Assembly: GCF_030867145.1 (NCBI RefSeq)
Contig: NC_134414.1
Coordinates: 78,172,504-78,236,503, forward strand
Reading direction: 5' to 3'
DNA from: Opisthocomus hoazin
Taxonomy: Eukaryota > Chordata > Aves > Opisthocomiformes > Opisthocomidae
Length of the DNA stretch: 64,000 nt
Position 1 is the first letter of the stretch, and every line of letters starts with the position of its first letter. Position numbers and translations under genes: made by a program. The notes below the pieces were generated by a model, which worked only from the letters and a program-made list of their open reading frames with translations, was not told the origin of the DNA and searched no databases. This document shows positions 24,401 to 39,400 of this stretch, in pieces.

Positions 24401-27400
24401 CAAAAAAACTTCCTGAGTCTTTTCTGAAAATGGAATTGCAATAAATACGTGGAATTAGATACTTTTCTCTCACTCCTCTGAAATAAACAAAATCCAGCTA
24501 ATCCTGGACCTAAGAAATTTTCCTCTCTAGAGCCTTGCTAAAATTAACCTGTCTTGGAAACAGTGTGGCTCTGGCAAAAACGGGTAGTTTGATGAAAATA
24601 CAGTCAGCTGAAAATTCTACTACCACCTCTAGTATGGGTCTCAGTGGTGCTGTCAAAGAAAGCTGTACAAATAAATGGCATTTTCAGTAACCAAGCTTAA
24701 ATCAGATTTTTATCCCTGAAATTTTAATTTGGATTAAACGAGTGTTTAATTTAACTTCAAATCTAATGTTCCCTCTTGCTTCTGTGCATTACCCCCTTGA
24801 AAACGTCAAACCAAATTGATATAAACATGGAATTAAATTTTAAATAAAAAAGGTTTCCTTTTTTCCCCCCAGATGAGACTGTTTTATGAATGTGGCCCCA
24901 GAAAGAATTTCTCAGTGAATGAAGTACAAGTCAAAAAATGTCCAGTGCTGTCTTGCAGAGATAATGTATAAAGGAGAAGAAACAGTGCATGCTTGTGCAG
25001 GTAGAATTTTGTTTACATTAAATCCCTTTTCATCAAGCTCAGATATTTCAGGTCATGCTATGATTTAGTTTATATTTTACTTGTATTTTTATTATCTCCA
25101 CCAAGCCAAACATCTTCTTGGATAAGACATCTGAGTTTCCAAATGGCTTTTGCAGCAATTTGGAGTTTGAACTTTGTGTTAGATAGGTTCTAGTGGAGAA
25201 TGGAAAATTTCATATTATGAGCAAATGGGGAAAAAAACACTTGAGGAAACAGAAAACTTGCAGAACATTTGCAGTGTAGCTCTCTTGACTCTTTGTCGCG
25301 AAACATCCAGAACAGCCTCCTTGTGACAGGATCAGGTGCTCACATCTTTCATTTTTGAATATTCTTTCCTTCAGGGCAGGCACTGTGTCAGGCATATTTA
25401 TGTGTATATGCTGGATACCCCACTACAGTTTTAGAGTCAGTAGCAACAAGTATTGCTCAGAAAGCTCTCTAGGCTGCCAAAACAGAGCCAACACAAAGAG
25501 ATATTCTTCAGTTATATTCTAGCCTTGAGGCAGCAGCTTCCGAAAATGTCTTACTAAAAATCGCATGAGAAATAATACTCGTGATCAAGGGGAGTTGTAC
25601 CAAAGGAAATGGAAGATTTTACAAGAACTGAACAAAAATGTAGATGTATAAACAACATCTCTGGCTGCTGATTACTGGAATGTCTTACATGTATTGCTTT
25701 TTTTTTTTTTTTTTTTAATTTTAATTTAAGATGGTTCTGCATACACTTCTTGGAAGTTCAGATTCAACACTGTCAAGCCAAAGGATATCTTGGAAACGTA
25801 CAGCACTGGGAGTGGGAGTACAGGCATTCAGCATCATTCATGATCAATCCTTAAAACTCAGGCATTTGAACACCAGCACATATCTCACTGTTGTACTTCA
25901 ACAGGTGGCTCTCCACTCAGTGCAGCATTATTTAAATCTCCTTGCTATTTCAGACTCAGGCAGCAGTTCAGATCGTCCAAGTCTCTTCTTTCTTTTGTGT
26001 CTGGAAGGGAGATTGCATGCAGTTTCTGACCAGACCACAGAGGGTATTTTAACATGTTTGTGTTCCTATGATGTTCAAAATTTTGAGCAAATGATGGTGT
26101 TCTCCTGATAAAACACCTACCTTCAGACTGAGATTAAACGGGGACTAGTCAGGCCAAGAGGAATTTGGATTAAAAAGTTGCCACTGATTAAAAAAATTGA
26201 GGATTAATTTAAATTTGGAAAGCAACTTTTACAAAACTGAGAGCCACTCTTTTCCTGATATTGAGGATATAATCCAGTCTCCTACTCACAGTTCACACAT
26301 TGCCCTCTGGAGCAAACAGAGGTCTGAGAGCTCTGGCTCTCCTCTTTGTCCTGCTTCCAAGGTGACTTTAGGTGTTGCAAGTGAGCAGATCTGTGTGCCT
26401 GCCAGTGACTCCCACACAGCTGACAGAATTCTTGGTTGTCTTGTTAGGCAGTTTTCAATCTTTGTACTCCAAGATCAAAGCAAAGGGCCTTTGTCAGGGC
26501 CAAGCAGTTGAGCTGCTACTGGCTCAGTGCCCAGTACTGGACTAACTCCCGTTTCAGACACCAGGGAGGAAACACAGACACGTACTCTGTCCTCAACCAC
26601 AGTGTGCTTCCTTTCTAATGAACTCTATTGGTTAGCTGGGAGTAAGATAAATCAAGAAAAAACCTTCCCAATCTCTGCATCTGAGCCACAGAAGGACTCA
26701 AGTTATCTCAAGTCACTAGGGAATATGTACAGTGATTCATAAGCAATAATGAGATAGGGTCAGGAAGCAAAAACACACTCAACAGCTACTTCGGACCAAT
26801 GCCGGATGGCTTTGGTGTTAAAAACTCCTGTGTCTAGCCAGCTAAATTCTGTAAGACTGCTCTATAAAGACACTTTTCTTAAGCAGTACTTGTTATTTCT
26901 GTTACCTAATTTGCACATTCAGCAGCACACTGTAGCTGTTATGGAGTGGGTCCTGTATTTCTGCAAATGGCAGCCAGCTGTCTTTCAACTCTGCAGATTT
27001 CTTTGCAACTTATTTATAAACCATTTGAAGGCTGACCTAATGCTCACTTAGCACAAAATAAACCCTGGAAACATGTGGTACCATAAAACTGCCAAGTCAA
27101 ACACTTACTGCATTTTTGTAGAAGAAATACAGCACCATGTTGGCGAGTCGGGAATAACACCAGTGGCCATGAACAAGCAAGAGCTTCTCCAAGTGCCGGA
27201 ACCTTGGGATTGCAAAGTCGCTTGCCATCACCGCCTTTAATGAAAGAGAAGTTGGCATCATTATTCTAAAGCGTCACTTTCAACAGCAACAGTGAATCTG
27301 GTCATCTTCCTAACTCATACAGTCAATGGAAATTGTACTGATGAAGAAGGAAATCCATTAAGGTGCACGCAAAATGCAGCTGTTCTTGCATTGATTTGGA

Positions 27401-30400
27401 ATACCCGTGAGCAAACCCGTCAGTGTGGCAGAAGATGCAAGGCGACCCAGTCCTCGCCCAAAGGAGACTACAGTCTACGTTCCAGATGGTGACAAGCAGC
27501 AGCAGAAAGCGAGAGGTGGGAGAACGGCTGGCAATCGCAGCTGCATGAGCATGAAGGCTCAGGGCCCGCATGTGAACATCTTGGTGGCTGTAACATCTTT
27601 CTCTGTAAAAACTACAGGGTACTTACAGGGCAAAGTGAATTTCCAGAGAATAAAATAAGAAAAGCACAATTAAGTGGTTGCATCATAATTAGTGGACTTT
27701 AAAAGACAAAACAATAAAAAATATTAGTTTTAATTACATGTGCAATCCTGTCATAAAGTTCACTTGGCTGTCCTGAGATATCAGTATTTTGAGGGCTTTT
27801 TAAAATTGCATGTTTTCTAAAACTGTCTACGAAAAAATCACACTAGACGAGACTCCTCTGGGACTTTGCAGACTGCTAAATCACATTGACAGCATGAATC
27901 ACTCAGTTTATCTCTACTTCTGACTAAAATTCAGGGTACTGTACATCTAAATGAGACCTTCTCGTAAATGATGGTGTTATCACAGTTGTCTCATGATTTT
28001 CCTTATCCCTAGGATCATATTAAGATTTAATTTAATATTAAATTACAGTTCATTTTCTATTTTGGTTTCACATTACTTCTCACTGTTTGGTAAAAACACA
28101 AAGAAAAGTGAAAACCTCCAAAGGTTGTCTTCCTCGTACTCTGCAGGGTATATTTTGGCTGTATTTTTAAATGAGACGCCTTTCCTTTTAGTTTTTCCTA
28201 GTTCCCTTTCTTGGTAAATCATCAAAAGGGCTCAGTTCTCCCAAGTAAGTGCTTGTAGAAGCTATTAAAATAAACTCTAAAACAGTATGCAAGAGGAGGT
28301 CTAATAATGCATTGTAATTTAAGCAGTAGATGTATATAAGCACTGGGACTTCTTTATGTTGAGACATCCTGGGATATCTCAGGTACTGAGATACAGTTGT
28401 CATAACCTCCCTGCACAGAACCGTCTGACTTGTCTTGCAGACACAAAGCTATCTTGCAGTTTGAGGAGAAGAGAGCTATGCTATGTCTGCTTCCTTGCCC
28501 TCCACCCTATCTCAGCCTATTCCAATGTTAAAACAAAACTGTTAGCTTCTTTTCACTTGTGCTTCTAACATAGTACTTCACAACACATTGTGAGAAGTGT
28601 TGAGTTTTTTTTTCTTTTTCATTCCATTTTGATTATAGTGAGGAACATAGTGAGGAAGATGGTGTTATCCAATTGCATTTGCATGTTTATCTCATCTCAA
28701 AATATCCCCTTCATTTTCACATTTTTATTTTTTCTTCCAGTTTTTTCACAGGAAAAAATGATTCATGCTCCACATGCTTCCATAGACTGTGGAAAGAAAA
28801 TACATCAGAGAGTACTGCTGTTTTAGATATCTAAATGCTCAACACCTTCTGAGTTACCTGCATGTGTAAGATTCTGAGAGTTGTTTATAGTAAAGGTCCG
28901 CATGGTTCCTTAGGATCTTGCAGTAAAGGAAGGGATCTATAAATATCTTCCACTCTATTGAATGCTCATTTAGAAAAACACAGGTCGTTTAACGGGTTAA
29001 TGAGCAAACAGTTTTCAGCTTTGAATACAGCATAAAAGCCAGGGGCATTTGAGGACTGGTTATTGTAAGTGTATGAGCTGAACTGAAAGCGGCATAATGG
29101 GGAGAGGAGTAAAAAACATGCTATGAGCACTGTATGTCTGCATTAGGAAAAATAATGATCTGAATTAATACATAGATGATAGAAGCCGGCAAGTTTTTAA
29201 GAGATGATAATACCCAAGGAGTTTGGGGCAGACTTTTTTGAATTGATAGGCTTGGAGACGTCCCCACAAAAACAGTCTCCTCTGGGCTCTCTGGAGCCTG
29301 GACTGCCTGCAGTGATACTGCAGAAGTCACACAAATCTCTCAGAGCCTGGTGAAGACTGTGGAACAACAAATATACTTGGTATCAGCTTAATCCAAGACT
29401 ACCATTTCTCCTGCCCTCTCTGGCCCCCAAAGTCAGACTCACATGGTCTGTGGCTGGGATGCCATATGCACAATGAATATCTGAATATTTTTGTGGTAGC
29501 TTCTTTCCAGTCTAATTTACAGCCACTAACATGTTTGGAGAAGCATGTATAATGGACTGCAGGCCTGAAATCTGTCTGTTTGAAGAGCACTGATGGACAT
29601 ACATTTGCCCTGGAGATTACTTTGACTGAACTCTCTGGATGATTACAAGAAGGAGAACAAGTAATAGCTCTGCCATGCCAGGCTGAAGCCCATCTTCCCT
29701 AGTATCCAGCCTCCAACAAAAGGCCAAGAGAATATGCCTTCGGAAGAGTATATGAATAAATAAGAAAAACGTCTACTGACTTCTCTCTAGAGTACTGTCC
29801 TAGCTTCTGGTGATCTGCATGTCAGAAGATGCACAAAGCTGACATCCAAGCTCATAGCTCTGTCAAATTTTTGTTTCATAAACCAAATAAATTACAGACA
29901 TCCCATGGAACACAATTCTATAGCCAACTTGTGAACTGTGCGAGGGAGGTCTTTCTTCCCTTTCAAGCAAAACATCCAGCCACTGTTGCAAAAAACGCAG
30001 TGTGGGTCAGAGAATCACCCACCAGTAACTAAGTTAAGGAGCATGCTTGTCTGCTCAGGTCCTCATGGAAACACTTCCCATCTTCTCTGAAGAGCTCTTT
30101 GCCATATACTCAGCTACTTTATTTCCTCATGTAATCAGTCTGCACCCAGCCCAAATACAAGCTAGGTTGTGGAAATGAGGTATCTTCCTCATTCTTTGTG
30201 TCTTACTGCCACGTCTGTTGCTAACAAGGCAACTGAACAGCACTAGCAGAAGAGGAGGCAGAGGTAATAGGTAATGCAGTAGGTAATACATCCTATACAT
30301 ATACATCTTTTCTTCTGAGGATGGGAGAACTGCCTGTTATACAGTGGTAAATACAGTAGTCACAGGCTGAACACATTCAAAAGACTACAGGGCAAGTCCC

Positions 30401-33400
30401 CTTATCTTGCTGTTCCCTGCGGCAGGAAATGGGGAGAAAACCAAGACTTGGAAGAGTATGTAGGGAGCAGTGGTTCTGCAAAGGGCTGCAGTTTTCTCTT
30501 TCTTCACTTTTCTGCTGTCTGAATAGGCTGAGTGAGTGAGATGTGTGGGTGGCTGGGCTAAGGGTCACCACCACACCATGCAACAAGCTGCATCAGCTGG
30601 ACGGGCTTGTGCAGCTACTCCACAGGAGAAGTGTACTCAAGCAATACAGAAGACAGAAGAATAAAACCCAGAATAAGGTGAACCTTTATTTCCTAAATAA
30701 TGCATAGCTGAGCTTTCTTCTTCCTTTAAACTAGTATTTAATAAATGATTTCTTAAAACATATTGCTTAGAGGCATCTAGTAACTTGAATTTTCTAAGAA
30801 GATAGCATGTTTAAACTTACCACAGATCTGAGAACAAATACAAGCCCAAACTCAAGCTGTAAGCATCCTTATGATGCACAACTGACACTCCTGCGCACAA
30901 CTTGCTGCTTCTCCTTTATTAGTGCTGGCTACCCAAAGGCAGCGTGGTCAAGCTGACATACGGGAAGTGCCTACTTCACCCTTTCATGGAAGTGCTTTTC
31001 AGTGAAGGAGCAACATTACCTGCATGCCTTCTTGACCAGAGATCCCCACACCAACATCTGCCACTTGGATCATGCTGACATCATTAGCACCATCACCTAA
31101 AGATGACAAGATACAGTTTTGTTGTCACTAGTAGACCAGGAACAGTGATCAGTAGCAAAGCAAATGAAAACCAGTTGTTGCTGAGTGTTGGCTGAGTATA
31201 GTAAGGGAGATGTGGGGTAGGAAAGGATCCATCTTTGGAATATAAGGTTCAAAGCTTGGCAGACTTTTTTCATCATGGAAAAGTAAAAATAAAATAAATC
31301 CCTCTCTTTTTAGTAGGATCTAAAATTCAAGTATCTGGCTTTAACTGCACAAATACTAAAACACTGGAAGGCTGAAAATGAGCTTCCCAATACTTCTGCT
31401 TAACAGATTAACTGTCTGCCTGCAATCAGGTATGACTAAGAATGAAACGTGCAAGGAGGCCTAAAGCCAACAAGAACGTCTACACAGTAAAAAATGCAAT
31501 AAAGTTAAAAAGTAGATGAATTATTGACTTGGGTTGACCAGTCTGAGATCTTTAATACACCCATCACAGGTAGATTTAACTGCAATAGTTGCACAGTCAC
31601 CATCTCTTGCTCTGCTTCCAATCATGACACCACAAGTGATAGGTGCCATAGAAAGGATACCAAAATGGGACATGTATCTACTTAACCTCTTACGTTTACT
31701 GCCAGTGTGCAAGTGGAAAATAAAACTGTGTTTGCTGATGACAAGACACTTGGTTTTAAACTTCAGTGTCTGAGGTGCACATTCACATCTCACTCCAATT
31801 TCCCTGCTGTTGGCACATACAACCGGTATCTGTGTACCAGTGTTACTGGTGTGTGACCGGTATCTGCTCACCTACAAAGCTGATGTCTTTGTGACTGTGC
31901 GACACAACCCCAAGTTAGTCCGTGCTGGTTAAAAGACAGAATGTGTACAGCTAGGCTTTTAAGCCAGAGCAGGAACTTGACTTCAACTCACAGGCTCAAG
32001 ATGGTCAGAAAGAATGAAAACACAAGCTGTCCAGTCTCCACTAGTGTTTTTAAGCATTCTGGGTAATTCAAGTTAACCAGCTAGATGTTTTTGACAACAT
32101 ATGCAAATGATTATGTCCACAGTCAGTCAGCCACACACATAAATTCAGTACAAGGAAGGTGTAATCGAGCTAGATACAATAGAGTGAGCGTGAGGATTAT
32201 TATAATCAGCACACATTTGGTGATGTGGATGTCACAGGAGTCTGGCAATTATTATATGTACTTAGGGTTTCTCATGGGTAGGTCCAACCCACATGTGTTC
32301 CTGCTATGATTAACCAAGACAGATAGATGAAAACCAGTGTGTTTGTGACGATATATGCTGCAATCATATCTTTGAATGCAACATGAACCTAAAGTTGAGA
32401 CAGGGAAAGAGAGCTGGTTGACTTTTCTTATGTAAAAATCATGGAAACATGGAAGATGCTGCCAGATTTAAGACAGGGTGACTGATAAAATCTCTTCGCC
32501 AACTGAGCAATTAGCTGTGAAGAAATATAAATGCTGGCACGATGCCAGTCATAAATCCATTCTCTATACTGACAAGACCAACTCATATCCTAGGCTGTAT
32601 GGCTGACTTGTGATAAAAAATGCAGAACCTTAAGTTTAAACACGATTGGATGAAACAACATTGAGCACAATGTTGTTCTGTGCAACACAGTGATTGCAAA
32701 ATGGTGTTGTGCACAGTACCAGCTAACCCAGTTCTTCACAGCTGTGTTTGAATCTGCCAAAGCCTCACAGCATACCTTGGTCTTGACTACCTAACTTCTG
32801 TAGAAAGAAATCCCAAATATCACTCCAGACTTCTATCTTGGTTTTCAATAAATATGTTGGAGTAAATAGGTTAGAGTTCAACACATTTTCAGGCAAAACT
32901 GGAAGGCTATTTGAGTTGTGAGGCAGCTGGAAGGGTCCTACTGCAAGTCAAAACATCAAAATTCTCAAGGCACAGTATACATGAAGGCAGGCTAGTTTAA
33001 AGTGAGATATTTACCTATTGCCAAGGTCATGGCTTTGAGTTTGTTTCTGACTAGTTTCACCACCATGCTCTTTTGGAGTGGGGTAGAGCGACAACACAGT
33101 ACTGAATGGCATCGCCTGGCTAGTGCAAGAAATTTATCTTCTAGTGTAGGTTCCAGGGCATAAGCTAGAGTCCTTCCATCAATCACTAGGCCCAAGCTGG
33201 AAAGCACAGGGGAACAGGGTGGATAAGGAGGGGTGAACCCAACAGTCATGTGTCCAGTAGCTTCGTCTATTGTGTTGTTTGAAAATTTAGACTCTACGCA
33301 TTGCAGACACTGTTCCAGCAAGACAGCACATGTCTCCTGAAAAAAAATTAAAAATAAATATGCTTGAGAGAAAAGAACATGTATTCAAACACTTGTGTTT

Positions 33401-36400
33401 GCTGTATATTTAGGCATAGGGAATATGGGGAATGTGCTCTATTTGCTGCACTGTTTTAACTCTTGCAGAAGATTCGACAGCAATGAGGACTTCAAAGTCT
33501 TAAAATATAATTCCTCTTTATCATGCAGTATTGTATGCTAAACTAATTTCTTTTAGCTCCTTCTCATAATAACAGTGCTGGGAAATGATATAATCAGTAT
33601 CAGCACCAAATTAAGTATGGTGATGAACACCATATGCATGCCTACAATTCAGATCAAATAGTTATGCATTGTTAAAGGCCAATTAAAGGTTATTTAAGCT
33701 GAATTCTCTCTCCTAGCCATACTCAACTAAAAGATGTTATTGAGAATATATGAATATTTTAAATGAAATGCCATTGATCTCACAGCAAAGTATGACAAAG
33801 AAGAAAGATCATGGAAAATCAATTTACCAGTTCAGTTGATATACTCAAGAATGGAAAATGCTGTTATCTTTTCTTCCTTTTTGAAAGAAATTGGAGCTGG
33901 ATACTGCTGGCCTACCTCTGCTCTGCTGATCTGAAGTCCAATTTTATCTCCCCATTAAAGGACTATAGCACTATCAGTCTGGTTCCTTGCATGTGAGACC
34001 GTATCAGTAAACTCTTTGTGACTGCTTGCAACAAGTTGAGGACAGGAAAGATCAGTAATTCAGAAGAATCAGAAAAGGTCTGTTAGGAAGCAAGGCATTG
34101 CTGTAGATGTGCTTGCATGACTCTGAGTGTTAGCATCGAAATTTAAGTAGTGCTTCTATCTCCAGAGAAAAAGCCACCTGAGAAAACATGAATAACCAAG
34201 TTATCTAAATACTACATTTCAGTGGTGTAAAATAACACACAAATTCTCCATAAGTAATCAATTATTTTCTTCCTCAACATATGTTTAATAACAGGTTGCT
34301 TCTGGAGACCCAATAGCGCCAATAAGTAAAACTACAGATGTTTTGAGAGTGCATACCAAAGAAAGGTATTTATGCTGCTATGGCATATTTTCATTCACAG
34401 TGGAGCCCGCTACACACAGTTACATGTCTTCAGTAAGTTTATAGTACATGACAGTATGACTTAGAAGCATGATTCACTGAAAAGTATTCAAAGACATGTC
34501 CTACCTGAAAATTATGGATGAAGCAGGAAAAGAAGAAACAAAAGAGGGAAAGGGAAAAAAAGCCATCAAACTTTTATTTGTAGAAATTGAAAATAAAGCA
34601 AAGCTAGTTCACAAGTAAACTTGTGTTTTGGATCTGCTTACTGGTGATTCAGCATTCAAAGTGAGGATTTCTTCATCATGATCTAGTAGCTTGCAGGCAT
34701 ACGCAATATTAACAGCCGTTTCTTGCTTGTCTCCAGTAAGAACCCAAACCTGCAACCCAGCTTTGCGCAAGTTTGCAATGGTTTCTGGAACACCATCCTG
34801 TAAACGGTCTTCAATGCCAGTTGCACCTAAGCACACAGAAAAAGAAAAGTATTCCACATTAAATGAACACTTAGGGTTCACCTCAAATTTTAAGCTTGGA
34901 TTAAAAAAACCCCACCAAACCAGCAGTCACTTATATTGGGAAACAGCTAAACTAAATGGTTGCGAGATTCGGGCAGCTTTTTTAGGTATCGAGCAATAAG
35001 AGCGAAAAGTAGCTGGGGTAAACACCTGCATCAACAGTCAACAACATATGCAGAACTCAAAACTTCAAAAGCAATCTGATGCCACTTCCAGTCTCAGAGG
35101 TTCACAAGGCTGATGTATCTTAGCTTATTATCTCTCTGCTCTTATCGTCACCATTTCTTCTGAATGTTGCTAGAGAAGACATTGTTGCTTCTAGGAGATC
35201 GTTTCAGTTCTTAAGGGTCTCAGCTGCCTTTCCTCAACTAGAAGAGGCTGGGTCACTAGAGATTTCTCCCTTTCGAAGGGGAATGACAGCAGGACTGCAG
35301 CTTGGCAACAACACATTAGGCTGCAGACATAAACCTTTTCCTGCCCTGTTGCTGCTCTTTGCTCTTGCAGAAAGAAACTGGTTGCCAAATGAGATACAGC
35401 AGAGAATAAATCATAAATCTGTTGGCCATGATGTAAAAGTAAATGTGGCCTTTTCACGCTTTCAATGTGTCTTTCTACCTGTTTATAAGAGACTGAGCAT
35501 CTTTCCTATGCTTTCATAAATCAGTTGATAGAGACAAGATTTCCAAACGCTGTAGCAAAAGCCGCTCAGGACCAAGTTCAGTGTCACCACTGATATATCA
35601 GTGATCCAATGAGTTTCAGAGAGGCTTTAATGTGAGGAAGTGTAAGCCCTCACTACTAAGGAATGAGGAGGTGACAGATATGCTAGTTATCTGGAACAAA
35701 AAGAATAGCAAAGTAAACTTTTCTCAGCTATTTATTATTCCTATGGTTGTTCCTTGAAAAAAACATTCTATCAACAGAACTCCACCTGAGGTCTGAGCAC
35801 CAGTCATGTAGGTGGAAACACATTCTTAGGGCAATGTTGGGAAAGCTATTATTATCCAAACCATGTACAAAGGCAAAGATATTCCTTTTCAAGACTCACT
35901 TTTTTTATTCTCACAACCTAGTCATAACTGACCATTGAAAGATACAAACCACTGCAGGAGGCTCTTGGGGAATGACTGCACAGGTAGTTTACTTTTGGCT
36001 GGAGCTCACTTATTTGTCTGCCAGTTCAATTTCGCTTTTTTTCCCCCCAGAGTGCAGCCAGAGCCAACAGGCACACCCACAGTGGGATCTGCCTGATTAA
36101 TGTGGTCTGAATTAGCCAACTTATGCTGCCCTTTAAGTCAGATGAGCGAAACAGGCACTACAAGAGTGGGATGCCCACCTAAAGCGCATATCTAAGAATC
36201 TAAGACAGACCAAATGAACTCCACTTTATTTTTTTGTCTCTGCATTGGTTATATGGGGAGCCTTCAAGATACATGAGAAGTTGGGTGAAGTGGATCTCGT
36301 CTCCCAGAGACAGGCATGTTGGCAATTAGCGAAGGGTGTTATCTCCAACAGTGTTCTGGCTGTCCCAGTTCCTTTGCCAGAGACAGCAGTTGGGTGCTTG

Positions 36401-39400
36401 GAGTAACAGTAATACATATACATTGTAGAATCTCAGTGCTTTTAACATCTCAACTCAGCAGAGGAAGAGTATGACCTAGCTCTTGGAACACATTTTACAT
36501 ACACTGATTTTAATGACATCACTACGAAGCACTGCAATCCCCTTCCACAGAATACACAAGCCCTGAGTGCATGTGCTGAACCTCATTGATAGGAGAGTCG
36601 ACGCCTTTCACAAATGCAGTTTATGAGCTTTGCTTTATGAGTGTCTCTGATGCCCATGGAGTCACGGAAGTCTCCTGAAGTGGCAGTAGGATAACAAATC
36701 CTGCAAACAGTTTGGGCCAAGTCTTCCTCCTGTTTAAAGCAGCAGTTCCCATTTATGTTATTGTGTCAAATTCATCCCTGGTATTACTCTACTTGTTTCA
36801 CTAGTGACAAAATGATGGCAGGAGCAAAGAAAACAGAGTATGTCTGTTATGTTAATTATAGCCCATTCCTTTGTGGTGCTGCACATGACAGCCATGACAA
36901 ATTCCAAAGGAAGCCAATTTCTGTACTGTCAGAAACCATTTAAGGAAAAGAACAGATTTCACAGCCAAGCTTTCAGAATTTTTAACACATTTTAATTTAA
37001 TGTCCAGCTCTTATTTCATTACCTAGCAGATGCAGATTCTTCTCAATCCGCAGCGCTGACTGAAACAGAAGTTCTTCACGATTTTCAATAGAGGATTCTG
37101 CTTCCAAATGACTTTTTAACCAACAGGCATACTCTTCCTTGCTGAGAACCTATTAAAAAGAGTATGTGAGGGCAGAGTCCATGTGGTGCAGAGGCATTCA
37201 TACTTTACTGAATAAAAATGAAAATGTTACGAATCAAGAACGATAAATTAATAAATGCCTTCAGTAATCTTTGTGAAGACTCCCCTCAAAAGCAAACTAA
37301 GAGTCTGCATTTACTTACTCTTTTTGCAATACAGAGGGTCCGCAGCCCATCTACAGCATACAGATTAAGGTAATTCTGTGTTTTGCTTTGGATTTTTTTT
37401 TGATGTTTGCCCCGAGGGTCATCTAGATAAGAATAAAAACAGAAATTAGTGATTGAAAAATAACAGCAGCTGAATGGCCTCAGAGAATAAAAACTTGTCT
37501 ACAGTACTCACTGTTCCGGCACTTGATAACTGATACTTTTAAAGACCTGCTGATGTCTCCTGGGAAACTCAAGTAAAACATTCAATTTTGAAAAAAAATA
37601 TTGTCTTTTTGTTCTATTTTTCTGTCTTCTCTCTTCAAAAATCATTGTGAATGAATGTTAGAAAGACCTTTTTCTTACTCTTTAAGTATTTGTTTAGCCT
37701 GAATACTTTAAGAAATCATGATAATCTTCACAGCAAACAATAATGTCAGAAAGAGAGGTATGAGTTCAAATACACTGCTAGCAAATGCTTCTCCACATCT
37801 CATCATGTGCAGAAAAATGACACTTATTTAAAAATAGCACTTAGTTTTTCACCAAAGTTAGTATCTCAAAAGAATCAGAAACAATGTTCTCTTTTGAAGG
37901 TACTTCTGTTAGTTCTGTACTGATTCTACCTATCGGACTGAGTCAATGTAAGAAGTTCTGGTTATGACTGTGATTTCATTCAGAAAAGAATTTGCACTTG
38001 TGCGGACCTCACAGTTAGCTTCTACCTCCAATGCAGCAGCACAGCCTCCACTCGGCTTTACTCTTCACGTAAAACCATGTGTAAGAACTCAAAATCAGGA
38101 CTGAGCATCTGTTTCTTTACTCTCTTTAGCTGGGCTTGTTTTAACGTGCTCATACTGTGATCAAAACAGAGTAATGAATGTGATGGTTCCATCTCATTAC
38201 CTCAAATGATGTCTTCAAATGTTAAAAACAGGTGATATGCAACTTTTTTACCTAGGTTCATGTATAATGTACTGTAGTAACAATCTTTAATAATATGAAT
38301 TGCAAGGTTAGTACTAAAGCAAATGTACAAGCTGGTAAGTTTTTAGATTGGAACAATTGAGTGAGAATGACCGGTACTTTATGGCAGGTTTTCCTATTCT
38401 CTGATGTCATATAATTTTTTTTTCTAAAGTCTGCATGTTTTTTGGGGGATGTAGAATCATTTTAAACTAAGGGAGGGCAGATTCAGCCTGGATATAAGGA
38501 AGACAGTTTTTACAATGAGGGCAGTGAAACACTGGAACAGGTTGCTCAGAGAGGTGGTCAATGCCCCATCCCTGCAAATATTCAAGGCCAGGTTGGACGC
38601 GGCTCTGAGCAGCCTGATCAAATTAAAGATATCCCTGCTTACTGCACAGGGGTTGGGCAAGATAACCTCTAAAGGTCCCTTCCAACGCTAAGCATTCTAT
38701 GATTCTACGATTTCAGGATTATGATTTTGTAATTGGAGCTGTTATTACTGCGATATTCATGTTACTTGCACAGTAACCAGTCACAGAGGCAGGTGAAGTC
38801 ATCACCAGAAGTCTGAACACCTGACGAGACTTCATATAGATGATCTCAGCTGACCACTGGATATTTTATTGTTTATACTTTTCGGTGCTCATTTTCCCAG
38901 TGTACATTCATATGCAATTTGATCTTGCTGTGTGTCACCACGTACATACACATCTGTCTACCTACAAACTCACATTCAGCACTTTCATAGTTATACAGCT
39001 GCACAGTGTCTAACTGGGCATTCAGAGGCTCCAGCACACACATGTACAAGTACCACTGTTGTAGGAAGGCAGGAGTTAGGAGCTTGGGATTCCAGTATTC
39101 TGTGTTTTGTTCCTGTTATCTCAACCATGCATCAGCACATTTTACTCACTGTATAGCTATTTTCTCACATTTGAAGACTGTCCCAACCTCTCTAGGTCTG
39201 TAAAGCTGTGTTTGTATGTACTCAGCTGTTCCTAAGGGACTTCATCAAGACTCTGGTATTTCAAGCATTCCTTCATTTTAGTTCTACCTCTGACTATGGT
39301 CATGTGGTGAATACTGGTAGGGATATTCTGGTGGGCCTGTCCAACTATCTATTCATGCTACCTATGCTGTCACTATAGATTTTGTCAAAGCATCAGTACA

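Noticed and set aside
31521..31871. 116-codon minus-strand intronic frame
   Set aside because: No family resemblance, no splice sites fitting the ATP10A phase, and an overlapping plus-strand frame of similar quality.
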